Positions 28,345 to 37,259 of a stretch of 64,000 bases of DNA are shown here, in pieces. Position 1 is the stretch's first letter. The number at the start of each line of letters is the position of its first letter. Below the pieces are notes generated by a model that had not been told where the DNA came from, made no database searches, and saw only the letters and a program-made list of their open reading frames with translations. The stretch comes from Lactobacillus kimbladii. GTDB taxonomy: Bacteria; Bacillota; Bacilli; Lactobacillales; Lactobacillaceae. A program made the translations under genes and the position numbers. The DNA lies in NCBI RefSeq assembly GCF_014323605.1, contig NZ_SCMB01000004.1, positions 62,001-126,000 on the forward strand, read 5' to 3'.

Positions 28345-29111
28345 GTACCTTAACTGCCTTACTAATTGTGCTTGCAATCTTGATGACTGTTGTTGGCGGT
28401 GAAACAGGGATTCGCAGTTTCTTTAGTGTTTTAATCAATACTTTCTTATTAATTTTAGTTGCTATTCTGATTTCATGGGGGATTAATATTCCACTTCTGA
28501 TTTTAATTTTTGTCCCGTTAAAGCTGGTAACCATTATTTTCTTAGGAACGCATGATTATCAAGTTGCTAAAAACTCTTTTTATTCTTCACTGATTGTGTG
28601 CCTGGCAACTAGTGTAATAATTATGGGTTTTGAATGGTTGGCGCAAGCTGCTGGTCTTGGACCTGAAGCAGGTGAAATTTTGGTAGGATTGTCCCAGATG
28701 CCGGGGTTAAGCTATCCTTTAATTGCAGTTGCGGTAGCTATATTTTCAACGCTGGGTGCTGTAGCCGAATCCGCTGTTGCTATGAGTTCAGGACTTTTAG
28801 AAATTAAAAAGCATAATCCAGATATATCATATGACGATCTCAAAGCAAGTGGAGCTAAAATCGGCAACGATGTTCTGGGGACAGCTATGAATACTATTTT
28901 ATTTGGGATGTTCGGCAGCTTTCTTTCGTTATTCTTATGGTACATTCGTTTGAATTATACGTTAGGTGAGGTATTAAACGAAAAAATGTTTGTCAATGAG
29001 GCTTTGATTATAATGTACTCTCTAATTGGTGTATTATTAACAGTACCATTAGCAACAACATTTTTAGCAAAAAATATGGTAAAAGTGGGGGAAGAAAATG
29101 AAAGTAAATGA
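28341..29111 (+). CDS. YibE/F family membrane protein (second subunit)
   Basis: The 256 aa protein has about six transmembrane helices and a second copy of the family signature (GAVAESAVAMSSGLLEIKKH and GNDVLGTAMNTILFGMFGS). It lacks the N-terminal external domain of the preceding gene. The two overlapping genes are probably one heteromeric membrane complex, as seen in many Lactobacillus genomes. The 3' end overlaps the following esterase gene by 14 bases. Confidence 0.85.
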   Translation: MSTLTALLIVLAILMTVVGGETGIRSFFSVLINTFLLILVAILISWGINIPLLILIFVPLKLVTIIFLGTHDYQVAKNSFYSSLIVCLATSVIIMGFEWLAQAAGLGPEAGEILVGLSQMPGLSYPLIAVAVAIFSTLGAVAESAVAMSSGLLEIKKHNPDISYDDLKASGAKIGNDVLGTAMNTILFGMFGSFLSLFLWYIRLNYTLGEVLNEKMFVNEALIIMYSLIGVLLTVPLATTFLAKNMVKVGEENESK

Positions 29112-29916
29112 TTTAGCGTTAACTAATTTTAACCAGCGCAAGTTCAATCTGCACACATACACCTTGGGTTCAATTGGTGAATTGGTAACTCCAAAACACC
29201 CTTTGGCGATAGTAGTTCCAGGTGGCAGTTTTGACCATTTGTCTAAAAGAGAGGGAGAGCCGGTTGCCTTGGCTTTCAATAATTGCGGCTTTAACAGCGT
29301 GGTCATGGAATACAACCTCGTGCAAGACGAAGGTGACATTTATCCGGATGCCGGGCTTGATGTCTTAAGCACGGTTAAATACTTTCGTGAGCATGCGCAA
29401 GACTATCAGATTGATCCAGATAAAATAGTCACAATCGGCTTTTCTGCTGGTGGCCACGTTGCCAGTTTTGCCAACAGTATGGCTAACTCTGCAAAATATC
29501 AAAAAGAGTTTGGTTTTAAGAGTGCAGAAGTTCTGCCTAATAAGACTATTTTGGGTTATCCCTTAATTAATCTGACTAAAATTGGCTTTGACATTCCAGA
29601 AGATGAACAAGATAAAGTACCCCAAGATGAATTTATTAAGGATAGTTCATTAGGTGTAACTGCAAATACTCCGGCAACTTTTATCTTCCATGCTTGGGAT
29701 GATCCAGTTGTACTTGTAATCAATACGTTTGAATATGTGGAAGCCTTGCATGACAAGAAGGTTCCCTGTGAAGCCCATATATTCAATCGTGGTGGTCACG
29801 GCTTTTCTCTAGCTCGTAAAGATATGGTGGTTAAGGGTAGAGAATGGCAAGAGAATCCACATGCTGCCCACTGGTTCGAACTGGCACAGGAATGGCTGGC
29901 AAGTGAATGGCAATAA
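29098..29916 (+). CDS. Alpha/beta hydrolase (carboxylesterase/BD-FAE-like)
   Basis: The 272 aa enzyme has the oxyanion motif VVPGGSFDHLS, the nucleophile elbow GFSAGGHVA (Ser about 119), an Asp in HAWDDPVV and a His in NRGGHGFSLA, so the triad is complete. It resembles the acetyl-xylan-esterase-like lipases and esterases common in lactobacilli. It is cytoplasmic with no signal peptide. It is the last gene of the YibE/F operon, overlapping it by 14 bases, with GGGGGAAG ahead of its ATG inside the upstream gene. Confidence 0.85.
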   Translation: MKVNDLALTNFNQRKFNLHTYTLGSIGELVTPKHPLAIVVPGGSFDHLSKREGEPVALAFNNCGFNSVVMEYNLVQDEGDIYPDAGLDVLSTVKYFREHAQDYQIDPDKIVTIGFSAGGHVASFANSMANSAKYQKEFGFKSAEVLPNKTILGYPLINLTKIGFDIPEDEQDKVPQDEFIKDSSLGVTANTPATFIFHAWDDPVVLVINTFEYVEALHDKKVPCEAHIFNRGGHGFSLARKDMVVKGREWQENPHAAHWFELAQEWLASEWQ

Positions 29917-29944
29917 AAGGGGTACAGATGCTGTACTCCTTTTT
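29915..29944 (+). terminator. Rho-independent terminator
   Basis: AAAAGGGGTACAG pairs with CTGTACTCCTTTT around a 3-base loop and is followed by T. Confidence 0.8.
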
Positions 29945-30092
29945 GTTCGGGTTTTAGAAGATTTGATTATAAAATTATAATAATATTCATATTGGAAACA
30001 AAAAATTTAAATTATTTTAAGCAAAGGCCTTGCATTTATTTTTAAAGGGTATATAATGCTGGTATTTAAATCGAAAGAAAGGACATGATTTT

Positions 30093-30356
30093 TTGAAGTT
30101 AACGAAAATGAAAATTTTAACGGCAGTTAATGGCTTACTAACTCTAAGCAGTCTAATCATGTTATTCTTTGGATTATGCAATCAAGTTAATGAGTCAAAG
30201 AATCTGCTAGATGAGGAACAGACAATTACGCTGAACAATAATAATATGATTATTTTGGCAGCTGTAGTTGCTTTGATGGTCTTCGGCTATGCATTCTTTG
30301 CGACTTGGTTAAAAGGTGAACCTGCAAAGGCTCATTTATTAAAACACAGAGCGTAA
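30093..30356 (+). CDS. Small two-helix membrane protein
   Basis: A TTG start at 30093 is used, with AAAGGA about 10 bases upstream. The internal ATG (30108) has no ribosome binding site. The 87 aa product has two hydrophobic helices (about 7-27 and 52-70) joined by a polar loop. The C-terminus is charged. No family is recognised. It has its own terminator, so it is probably monocistronic. Confidence 0.6.
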   Translation: MKLTKMKILTAVNGLLTLSSLIMLFFGLCNQVNESKNLLDEEQTITLNNNNMIILAAVVALMVFGYAFFATWLKGEPAKAHLLKHRA

Positions 30357-30365
30357 GATGATTAG

Positions 30366-30412
30366 AAAAGCTGGGCTGTATTTCAATGGTTGAAGTGCAG
30401 CTCAGCTTTTTT
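30366..30412 (+). terminator. Rho-independent terminator
   Basis: A long stem (AAAAGCTGGGCTG / CAGCTCAGCTTTT, with further pairing inside) is followed by TT. Confidence 0.75.
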
Positions 30413-30537
30413 GTGTCTAAAATAATTCAGTTTTTCTAATCTGGTATTTTAAATATTCAGTTGCTTGTTTAACCGAAGATATTTATGATAAACATAAGTA
30501 TTTGCACAAGTAAGAACAAAGAAAAGGAAAATAATTA

Positions 30538-31062
30538 ATGTGTAAGATAGAAGATGAAGTTTATGATCCGTTTTTACCTACTTTACTAACTTCTTTGCAT
30601 AAGGAGTATGTCAAAGAAATTTTAACGGGACAAAAAATAATTGAATATCGCAAGAGATTTTTTAAAGATAGTTTTCAAGCCTTTGTTTATACTACAGGCA
30701 ATAATGGCGGAATTCAGTTATTTATCAAGTGCGCCCCTTTGATTCGTAACAATGCGACGACATTAGCTCAAATAGGTCGGGAAATTCAAAATGATGATTA
30801 TGACGAAATTTATGACTATTTTATGCCTAAAGATGATGGTTGTATTATTCCAATTTTAAAATCTTGTGCTGTTAAAAAGATTTCACTTAACCAGTTGCGC
30901 ACTGTTTTGCCTCAGATTGTTATTCCGCAAAGCTACCTGTTTTTAGACCGGCCTGATAAAAAAGACTTGCTCAACTTTTTATTAAAGCAGGAATATGATG
31001 ATTTAATTGTTAACGAGTGGGATGAGCGCTTTGCAAAAATTAAAAAAAATAGTGGCAAGTAA
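30538..31062 (+). CDS. ASCH/PUA-like domain protein (tentative)
   Basis: The 174 aa soluble protein begins near LLTSLHKEYVKEILTGQKIIEYRKRF. The pattern of a helix, then a GQKxIExRKR strand, followed by AFVYTT and QLFIKCAPL strands, is typical of ASCH/PUA-like RNA-binding folds. The rest (YFMPKDDGCIIPILKSCAVKKISLNQL) fits the continued beta barrel. The family match is by pattern only. AAAGGA precedes the ATG. It lies immediately upstream of a TetR-type gene, but a functional link is not evident. Confidence 0.55.
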   Translation: MCKIEDEVYDPFLPTLLTSLHKEYVKEILTGQKIIEYRKRFFKDSFQAFVYTTGNNGGIQLFIKCAPLIRNNATTLAQIGREIQNDDYDEIYDYFMPKDDGCIIPILKSCAVKKISLNQLRTVLPQIVIPQSYLFLDRPDKKDLLNFLLKQEYDDLIVNEWDERFAKIKKNSGK

Positions 31063-31112
31063 CAAATAATTGCTGGAAATTTTTATTATTGGGTTACAGT
31101 GTGGCAAATAAA

Positions 31113-31700
31113 ATGAAAAATAAAGAGATTTCACTAAATACAAAAAGAGAATTTGCGCGGGCATTAAAGAAGTTGCTCAAAAAAGAGCCTTTAAATAAAA
31201 TTACTGTTTGTGAATTACTTACTTTAACTAATAAAAGTAGACCTACTTTTTATTATCACTTTAGGGATGTACCTGATTTAATCAAGTGGACTGTCCAGGA
31301 TGAGATAATTAATTTATTAGAGCAGTCAAAAGGTTATGAAAAATGGTACGACGATTTATATCAAATTTTTCAATATTTTGCTGTTAATCCAACCTTGGGA
31401 CGAGCCATTTATGAAAATTTAGATATTAAACAATTTAATGCAATTTTTAGGGAACCACAAAATCGTATACTTCTTGGCTATATTGATGAAGTAATAAGCA
31501 AAGAAAAATTAAATGTAAGTCAGAAAGACCGTGACTTTATAGCCCATTTCTTTACTGGTGGCTTTACAGAAATAATTATTGACTGGCTTAATAATGGACA
31601 AAAAGAGACTCCAGAGGAAATGAGAGATATGTTTCACAGAACACAAAAAGATGTAATAGTTCATTGTTTAAAGATGGCTAATCAAAGTCATAAAAGCTAA
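31113..31700 (+). CDS. TetR-family regulator (DhaS-like)
   Basis: The start is uncertain. The ATG at 31113 (MKNKEISLNTKREFAR) is preferred, while a TTG at 31089 is also open. Neither has a strong ribosome binding site. About 195 aa. The N-terminal helix-turn-helix is LKKLLKKEPLNKITVCELLTLTNKSRPTFYYHFRDV, and the C-terminal half (FIAHFFTGGFTEIIIDWLNNG) matches the TetR_C domain of DhaS-like regulators. It sits upstream of an SDR gene whose promoter region contains several inverted repeats, so it probably regulates that gene. Confidence 0.82.
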   Translation: MKNKEISLNTKREFARALKKLLKKEPLNKITVCELLTLTNKSRPTFYYHFRDVPDLIKWTVQDEIINLLEQSKGYEKWYDDLYQIFQYFAVNPTLGRAIYENLDIKQFNAIFREPQNRILLGYIDEVISKEKLNVSQKDRDFIAHFFTGGFTEIIIDWLNNGQKETPEEMRDMFHRTQKDVIVHCLKMANQSHKS

Positions 31701-31722
31701 TTTGCCTAATAGATATGCACAA

Positions 31723-31740
31723 TTGTTAAATATCTAACAA
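31723..31740. promoter_or_regulatory. Inverted repeat upstream of the SDR gene
   Basis: TTGTTA-AATATC-TAACAA is a perfect 6+6 inverted repeat just after the TetR-type gene. It is a candidate operator. Confidence 0.35.
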
Positions 31741-31772
31741 ACTTTAAATATTATATATTTTTATTTATACAG

Positions 31773-31782
31773 TAAGCGCTTA
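31773..31782. promoter_or_regulatory. Palindrome TAAGCGCTTA in the SDR promoter
   Basis: This perfect 10 bp palindrome lies between the TetR-type gene and the SDR gene. It is a candidate TetR-type operator. Confidence 0.4.
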
Positions 31783-31801
31783 ATATTAATAATGTAAGTT
31801 A

Positions 31802-31815
31802 GTTCAGTATTGAAC
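31802..31815. promoter_or_regulatory. Inverted repeat GTTCA-GTAT-TGAAC
   Basis: A perfect 5+5 inverted repeat lies 24 bases before the SDR start codon, where repressor binding could block transcription. Confidence 0.4.
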
Positions 31816-31838
31816 AATTAAATAGAAAGGCTTGCATT

Positions 31839-32723
31839 ATGAAAGAATTTAAAGAAAAAGTTGCATTAATTACTGGTGCAGCGCATGGATTTGGACGAGC
31901 ACTGTCATTAGAAGCAGCAAAAAGAGGGATGAAACTTGCTATTGCTGATATAGATGATGAAGCGTTGAGCAAGACAAAAACTGATATCAAAGATTTAGGA
32001 GCGGATGTTATTAGTATACCTACTGATGTAACCGATGAAGATGAAGTTGATGCCATGGTCAAAAAGACAGTAGCTGAATATCATGAAATTGATTTATTAA
32101 TTAATTCAGCCGGGATTGCGGTACCTGGTGGTATTTGTGAACTTCCTACTCGTGATTGGGAATGGATTTTGCATGCTGACTTAATGAGTCAGGTTTGGGC
32201 ATTAAAACGCGTAATACCAATTATGCGTAAACAAAAAGATCATTGTGACATTATTAATGTAGCTTCAATTGCTGGACTAGTTGCCAGTCCTTCCATGCCA
32301 TCATACTTTGCTTCTAAGTTTGCGTCTGTGGGACTGACTGAGGCAGTGGAATATGATATGCAGGTTGCAAAAGCTAACATTAGCATGCACGTCTTTTGTC
32401 CTGCCTTTGTCCAGACAGACTTATATCATACTGAAAATCACAGACCAGCTAAATACACTGATAAAAATGATCCTTACTATTCAAGTGAAGCATTTAAGGA
32501 AGGTCAAGAACGTGCTAAACAAGATATTGTGACGGGCATGCCAATAGATAAAATACCTGGAATTGTGTTCAAGGCATTAGAAGAAAATAAATTCTACATT
32601 TTGACTCACACAGGACTTAATCCAATTATTGTCTCTCGTGCAGAAAATATTCCCAGCGGTAAGGGACCAGAGTTAAAGACCTTGGCACCGTTCTTGTCAA
32701 AGACTCATAATGAAGAAAATTAA
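31839..32723 (+). CDS. Short-chain dehydrogenase/reductase
   Basis: The 294 aa SDR has the Rossmann motif TGAAHGFGRAL (TGxxxGxG), IADIDDEAL, NSAGIAVPGG (NxAG) and the catalytic Ser...Tyr-x3-Lys in INVASIAGL...SYFASKFAS. The C-terminal extension of about 45 residues is longer than in minimal SDRs. The acidic Asp in IADID predicts NAD rather than NADP use. The substrate is unknown. GAAAGG lies 10 bases upstream of the ATG. Probably controlled by the neighbouring TetR-type regulator. Confidence 0.92.
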   Translation: MKEFKEKVALITGAAHGFGRALSLEAAKRGMKLAIADIDDEALSKTKTDIKDLGADVISIPTDVTDEDEVDAMVKKTVAEYHEIDLLINSAGIAVPGGICELPTRDWEWILHADLMSQVWALKRVIPIMRKQKDHCDIINVASIAGLVASPSMPSYFASKFASVGLTEAVEYDMQVAKANISMHVFCPAFVQTDLYHTENHRPAKYTDKNDPYYSSEAFKEGQERAKQDIVTGMPIDKIPGIVFKALEENKFYILTHTGLNPIIVSRAENIPSGKGPELKTLAPFLSKTHNEEN

Positions 32724-32754
32724 ATTTCTTTTGTTTTAACATCTAAATTCATAT

Positions 32755-32790
32755 AAAAAATAGCCTAACTAATTGTTAGGCTATTTTTTA
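32755..32790. terminator. Bidirectional terminator
   Basis: AAAAAATAGCCTAAC / GTTAGGCTATTTTTT with a 5-base loop serves the SDR gene (+) and the Apf-like gene (-). Confidence 0.85.
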
Positions 32791-32821
32791 TAATGGGATA
32801 TTTGTATTAAAGAGATATTTA

Positions 32822-33184
32822 TTAATACCAGTGGTGGGCTAACCAAAAGTTCTTGGCGTTAACCCATGAACCATAACGACCGTAAACGTATGTGTCAGCC
32901 GTTCTTTCTTGGTTCTTTTTAGAGTAATTACCGTTTAGGTAAGCAATATTTAGTTGGTATTTACCATAACAAACACCATTGCGTGCGTAATAATTACCAC
33001 CTGATTCACGCATAGCAATCCATCTTTTAGCTGCACGTTCAGCTTTTGACTTTTTACGAGCGGCTTGTACTGTTTGTGTACACGAGTTATTATTGTTTGT
33101 TTCATTATTTATAGCAGTGACAAAACTAAATGAAAGCGCCAGTGCTGTAATTAACTTAAGTATTAAACTTTTACTGTTCTTCAA
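32822..33184 (-). CDS. Apf-like secreted protein (aggregation promoting factor / lysozyme-like fold)
   Basis: A TTG start at 33184 is used, with GGGGA about 10 bases upstream. The 120 aa protein has a signal peptide (about 1-41, ending VQAA) and then an Apf-type C-terminal domain: AAKRWIAMRESGGNYYARNG, YGKYQLN and ending GSWVNAKNFWLAHHWY. The RESGG motif carries the catalytic Glu of the lytic-transglycosylase-like fold. Apf proteins are abundant wall-associated proteins involved in cell shape and aggregation. This one is short and lacks a LysM domain. Confidence 0.85.
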   Translation of the reverse strand: MKNSKSLILKLITALALSFSFVTAINNETNNNNSCTQTVQAARKKSKAERAAKRWIAMRESGGNYYARNGVCYGKYQLNIAYLNGNYSKKNQERTADTYVYGRYGSWVNAKNFWLAHHWY

Positions 33185-33319
33185 TATATTTCAATCCCCA
33201 CAATTAACTGTATTAATTCTATGGATAATAATACACAGTCAATGTGTCATTGTTGTTACAGAAAGAACACGCAACTCTTACAATATTTTTTAAAAATTTA
33301 ATAATTTTGCCACTATTGA

Positions 33320-33361
33320 AAAATAAAGCATCCTAATTATAGTAGTAGGTTGCTTTATTTA
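33320..33361 (-). terminator. Terminator after the SLAP-type gene
   Basis: AAATAAAGCAACCTA pairs with TAGGATGCTTTATTT on the minus strand and is followed by TT. Confidence 0.7.
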
Positions 33362-33365
33362 AGTT

Positions 33366-34364
33366 TTATTTTTTTACAACATTGGTAACGCGAATGTATA
33401 GGTTCTTGATAATACGGTAGTATTTTTTACCTTTAATGTGGTAAATCTTGCGGTTAATTTGAATGATAATACCTTTGGTGAGTTTTTTATCGGATACACG
33501 TTTACCATTGTGGTCATAACAATAAGAGGACTTAAGTAATCTTACTTTACGAGTTTTTACTTTGTGTTTTACAGGATTAGTTATAGTTTTCGATTTTCTC
33601 TTATTTTTAGATGATTTATTGGTATTTGTATTTGAATTAGAATTACTATATTTATTGTAACCGGCTAAATGACCAGTTTTTTTGAATTGTGCAATAGCTT
33701 TAGTAATATCTTGTGTTAACTTATCTACACTTTCTTGAGTAACTCCCATTGCTGTAGCCGCAAGATAGCGGTTAGTTAATGTAGTACGAATTTTATAATC
33801 CTTTTTTGTATTATTTTTTTTAACTGTTGTATCCAAATTGTTATATGCAGCATGTAATTTGTCGGTATTAGCATAAGGTACATCAGGCTTGCTGCTATCT
33901 ACAGGGTGAAAATCACCAGAGGCCAGATCAGTCATATCAGATGAGCTTTCAACAATATCAATACCAAAGCTGTCTAAATCTGGGTCAGGAAATGTTTGCC
34001 AATCTTCATAATTGACGTAAGTTTCTGCAATTTCACCACCACCAAATTGTGTAATACCTACTGGGGAAGGAGTGATGCTTAATGATAATAAAAAGGCTCG
34101 CCCAGGATAGGAAAGTTTAGTAGGTTTCTTCAGAGTACCCATGTACCTTGCAACTTGTGTACCAGCAGGATAAACTATGCCAGCTGGTCCCTTGAGAGCA
34201 TATTTTAACGTTCCATATTGAATCCAATTATTATAGCCTTTGTGGTTAGTTGTAGCATTAATAGTGTGAACAGTGTTATTAATGATAGCAGTTGCACTAA
34301 CTGTAGTTATAGTCACACCACAAAGAGCAATTGCTAATTTGGGGAATAATTTATTCTTCTTCAT
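33366..34364 (-). CDS. Secreted SLAP-domain protein
   Basis: The start is the ATG at 34364 (MKKNKLFPKLAIAL) with AAGGAG 8 bases upstream. A GTG three codons earlier is too close to that site. The 332 aa product has a signal peptide (about 1-37) and a central region of unknown fold. An Asn/Ser-rich linker (about 240-258) follows, and then a C-terminal SLAP-type wall-binding module (VRLLKSSYCYDHNGKRVSDKK, YRIIKNLYIRVTNVVKK). The central domain has no recognisable catalytic motif. It is presumably exposed on the cell surface. Confidence 0.82.
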   Translation of the reverse strand: MKKNKLFPKLAIALCGVTITTVSATAIINNTVHTINATTNHKGYNNWIQYGTLKYALKGPAGIVYPAGTQVARYMGTLKKPTKLSYPGRAFLLSLSITPSPVGITQFGGGEIAETYVNYEDWQTFPDPDLDSFGIDIVESSSDMTDLASGDFHPVDSSKPDVPYANTDKLHAAYNNLDTTVKKNNTKKDYKIRTTLTNRYLAATAMGVTQESVDKLTQDITKAIAQFKKTGHLAGYNKYSNSNSNTNTNKSSKNKRKSKTITNPVKHKVKTRKVRLLKSSYCYDHNGKRVSDKKLTKGIIIQINRKIYHIKGKKYYRIIKNLYIRVTNVVKK

Positions 34365-34587
34365 TTTTTTCACTCCTTATAATAAAAAATTAATTGTTTC
34401 ACAGGCAGAAAGGCACCTAACCGAACTGAGAGTAAACTGCTGTCTTCTTTTATCAGTATACTACATGAAACTACCGTAATGGTATTGCTATTCTCCGAGA
34501 AACAAATCCTAGGCGCAATTATGTTTTAATGTTATTTCCATATATGTCTGTTAAAATTGATAGTAACTATTATTTTAGGAGGTAAAT

Positions 34588-37119
34588 ATGGCTGCTAAAC
34601 ATTTTTATGAAACTTTTCACCCTGAACACTATGACTTGTTCATAGATATTAATCGGGCACAGAAAACTATTAACGGTACTTCAACAATTACAGGTGAGGC
34701 ACTCGAAAATACTATTTTAATTAATCAGAAGTATATGAAAATTACTTCTGTTACCAGTGCGGGCAAGGATGTACCGTTCACTGTCAATGAGGACAAAGAA
34801 GCAATTGCTATTGAACTGGGTCAAACCGGTAAAGTCACAGTTGAGATTAAGTATTCGGCACCGCTGACTGATTCTATGATGGGAATTTATCCGTCATACT
34901 ATCAAGTTGATGGTGTTCAAAAACAGATTATCGGTACTCAATTTGAAACAACAGCTGCGCGTCAGGCTTTTCCATGTGTTGATGAGCCGGAAGCCAAAGC
35001 TACTTTTTCTTTAGCACTTAAGTATGATGAGCATGAAGGTGAAACTACGATTGCCAACATGCCGGAAGTTAAAGTTGAAGATGGCGTGCACTACTTCGAA
35101 CAAACGGTTAGAATGTCCAGCTACTTGATTGCCTTTGCTTTTGGTGAATTACAATCAAAGATCACCGAAACCAAAGACGGCGTTAAAGTGGGAGTTTTTG
35201 CGACTAAAGCACATCAAGCCAAGGAATTAGACTTTGCTTTGGATATCGCAAAACGGGCAATTGAATTTTACGAAGAATTTTATCAAACCAAGTACCCGCT
35301 GCCACATTCTTGGCAATTGGCGCTGCCTGACTTTTCTGCCGGAGCAATGGAAAACTGGGGCTTAGTCACATACCGTGAAGTCGCAATTTTGCTTGACCCT
35401 GATAATGCTACTCCTTATCAAAAAGCGTATGTGGCAACGGTTATCGCTCATGAATTGGCGCACCAATGGTTTGGCGACTTAGTTACCATGAAGTGGTGGG
35501 ATGACTTGTGGCTCAATGAAAGTTTCGCTAACATGATGGAATATGTTTCAGTTGATGCTTTGGAGCCGAGCTGGCATGTTTGGGATAATCTTTACCAAAT
35601 TTCTGAGGTGCCAGCAGCTTTAAAACGTGATGCCACTGATGGTGTCCAATCCGTTCACGTTAATGTGGAGCATCCAGCTGATATTGATTCGATTTTTGAT
35701 AGTGCGATTGTTTACGCTAAAGGTTCAAGAATGCTAGTTATGGTACGGGCACTCTTGGGAGATGATGCTTTGCGTAAGGGACTTAAGTATTACTTTGAAC
35801 AGCACCAATATGGCAACGCTACGGGTGATGACTTGTGGAATGCTCTTTCGACTGCCACTGATTTAGATATTGGTAAAATCATGCATACTTGGCTTGATCA
35901 ACCCGGTTACCCTGTTGTTTCCGCTAAAGTAAACTCAGCTGGTCACTTAATTTTGAGTCAAAAGCAGTTCTTCGTTGGTGAAGGCAAAGAAGTTGGACGC
36001 AAGTGGGCTATTCCTTTGAACGCAAACTTTGAGGCACCGCAGATTATGTCTGAACGAGAACTGGATCTGGGAGATTACAAAAAATTACGCAGTGCAGCTG
36101 GTCACGCTTTGCGTGTAAACGTAGGCAATAGTTCACACTTCATTGTTAATTATGATGAAACCTTGATGAACGATATTATGGCTGAATTTGATCAGCTTAA
36201 ACCGGTAGATCAATTACAACTATTGCAAGATTTAGGACTTTTAGCAGAAGGCAAGCAAATCTCATACGCTGAAATTGTACCATTGCTGCCGAAATTTGCG
36301 GATTCTAAATCATACATTGTCATTAGTGCCTTGTTATCTAGTATCCGTTCATTATTTAAATTTGTTACACCTGATTCAGCTCAAGAAAAAGATTTGAAGG
36401 CGTTTGTTAATAAATTAACCCAAGAGCAAGTTAAACGTTTAGGCTGGCAAGCAGAAGATTCTGATACAGATGATGATAAGAGGATTCGACCACTAGAAAT
36501 AGCCTTAGCTTTGTATGCCGAAAATCCTGCTGTGATAAAAGATGGTCACCAAATTTTTGTTGAGCACGATCAAAACTTAAACGAAATTGATGCTTCAGTT
36601 CGGCCGTATGTTTTAATGAATGAAGTTAAAAACTATAATAAACCGGGTCTAGTTGATCGTTTGCTGAAAGAATATCAAGCTGCCATCGATCCTAACTATA
36701 AGGACGATCTTACTGATGGTATTACCAACACCAAGAATCCATCTGAAATCAAGAAACTTATTGAGAATTTTGAGAATGCTGCAGTTGTTAAGCCTCAAGA
36801 TTTGCGTTCTTGGTTTGCGAATGTCTTAGCCAATCCAAAAGGCGAACAATTTGCTTGGGACTGGTTACGGGACCAATGGTCATGGCTGGAAAAAACAGTC
36901 GGTGGTGATATGGAATTTACCACTTATATTACTGTGGCTTCAAACATTTTCCATACTGAAAAGAGATTGGAAGAATTCAAAGAATTCTTTGAGCCAAAGG
37001 TTGATCAGCCGGGTCTTGGCCGTGAGATCAGAATGGATACCAAGAATATCGAATCCAAGGTTGACGTGATTAATGCTGAAAAGGATGCTGTCAATCAGGC
37101 TGTTAAGGAAGCTTTATAA
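34588..37119 (+). CDS. pepN: Aminopeptidase N (lysyl aminopeptidase)
   Basis: The 843 aa M1-family zinc metallopeptidase is the standard length for lactobacillar PepN. It has the substrate-binding GAMENWG motif (about 252-258), the zinc site HELAHQWFG (about 288-296) with the third ligand in LWLNESFANMMEY (Glu about 311), and the C-terminal ERAP1-like helical domain. It releases N-terminal residues from peptides in the cytoplasm as part of the casein-peptide utilisation pathway. GGAGG lies 7 bases before the ATG. It is monocistronic with a strong terminator. Confidence 0.97.
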   Translation: MAAKHFYETFHPEHYDLFIDINRAQKTINGTSTITGEALENTILINQKYMKITSVTSAGKDVPFTVNEDKEAIAIELGQTGKVTVEIKYSAPLTDSMMGIYPSYYQVDGVQKQIIGTQFETTAARQAFPCVDEPEAKATFSLALKYDEHEGETTIANMPEVKVEDGVHYFEQTVRMSSYLIAFAFGELQSKITETKDGVKVGVFATKAHQAKELDFALDIAKRAIEFYEEFYQTKYPLPHSWQLALPDFSAGAMENWGLVTYREVAILLDPDNATPYQKAYVATVIAHELAHQWFGDLVTMKWWDDLWLNESFANMMEYVSVDALEPSWHVWDNLYQISEVPAALKRDATDGVQSVHVNVEHPADIDSIFDSAIVYAKGSRMLVMVRALLGDDALRKGLKYYFEQHQYGNATGDDLWNALSTATDLDIGKIMHTWLDQPGYPVVSAKVNSAGHLILSQKQFFVGEGKEVGRKWAIPLNANFEAPQIMSERELDLGDYKKLRSAAGHALRVNVGNSSHFIVNYDETLMNDIMAEFDQLKPVDQLQLLQDLGLLAEGKQISYAEIVPLLPKFADSKSYIVISALLSSIRSLFKFVTPDSAQEKDLKAFVNKLTQEQVKRLGWQAEDSDTDDDKRIRPLEIALALYAENPAVIKDGHQIFVEHDQNLNEIDASVRPYVLMNEVKNYNKPGLVDRLLKEYQAAIDPNYKDDLTDGITNTKNPSEIKKLIENFENAAVVKPQDLRSWFANVLANPKGEQFAWDWLRDQWSWLEKTVGGDMEFTTYITVASNIFHTEKRLEEFKEFFEPKVDQPGLGREIRMDTKNIESKVDVINAEKDAVNQAVKEAL

Positions 37120-37145
37120 GTAAAAATTATTTAATATTTAAAATT

Positions 37146-37203
37146 GCAAAACCTGTTAACTAAAGCGAGTGTGAACTTGATATTAAGTTAACAGGTTTTT
37201 GCA
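37146..37203 (+). terminator. Terminator after pepN
   Basis: AAAACCTGTTAACT pairs with AGTTAACAGGTTTT across a 23-base loop and is followed by T. Confidence 0.75.
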
Positions 37204-37259
37204 TAACAAAAAAAGACAAGTTTTTTAAATTCTTGTCCTTTAATTTCTTATTAAATTAC

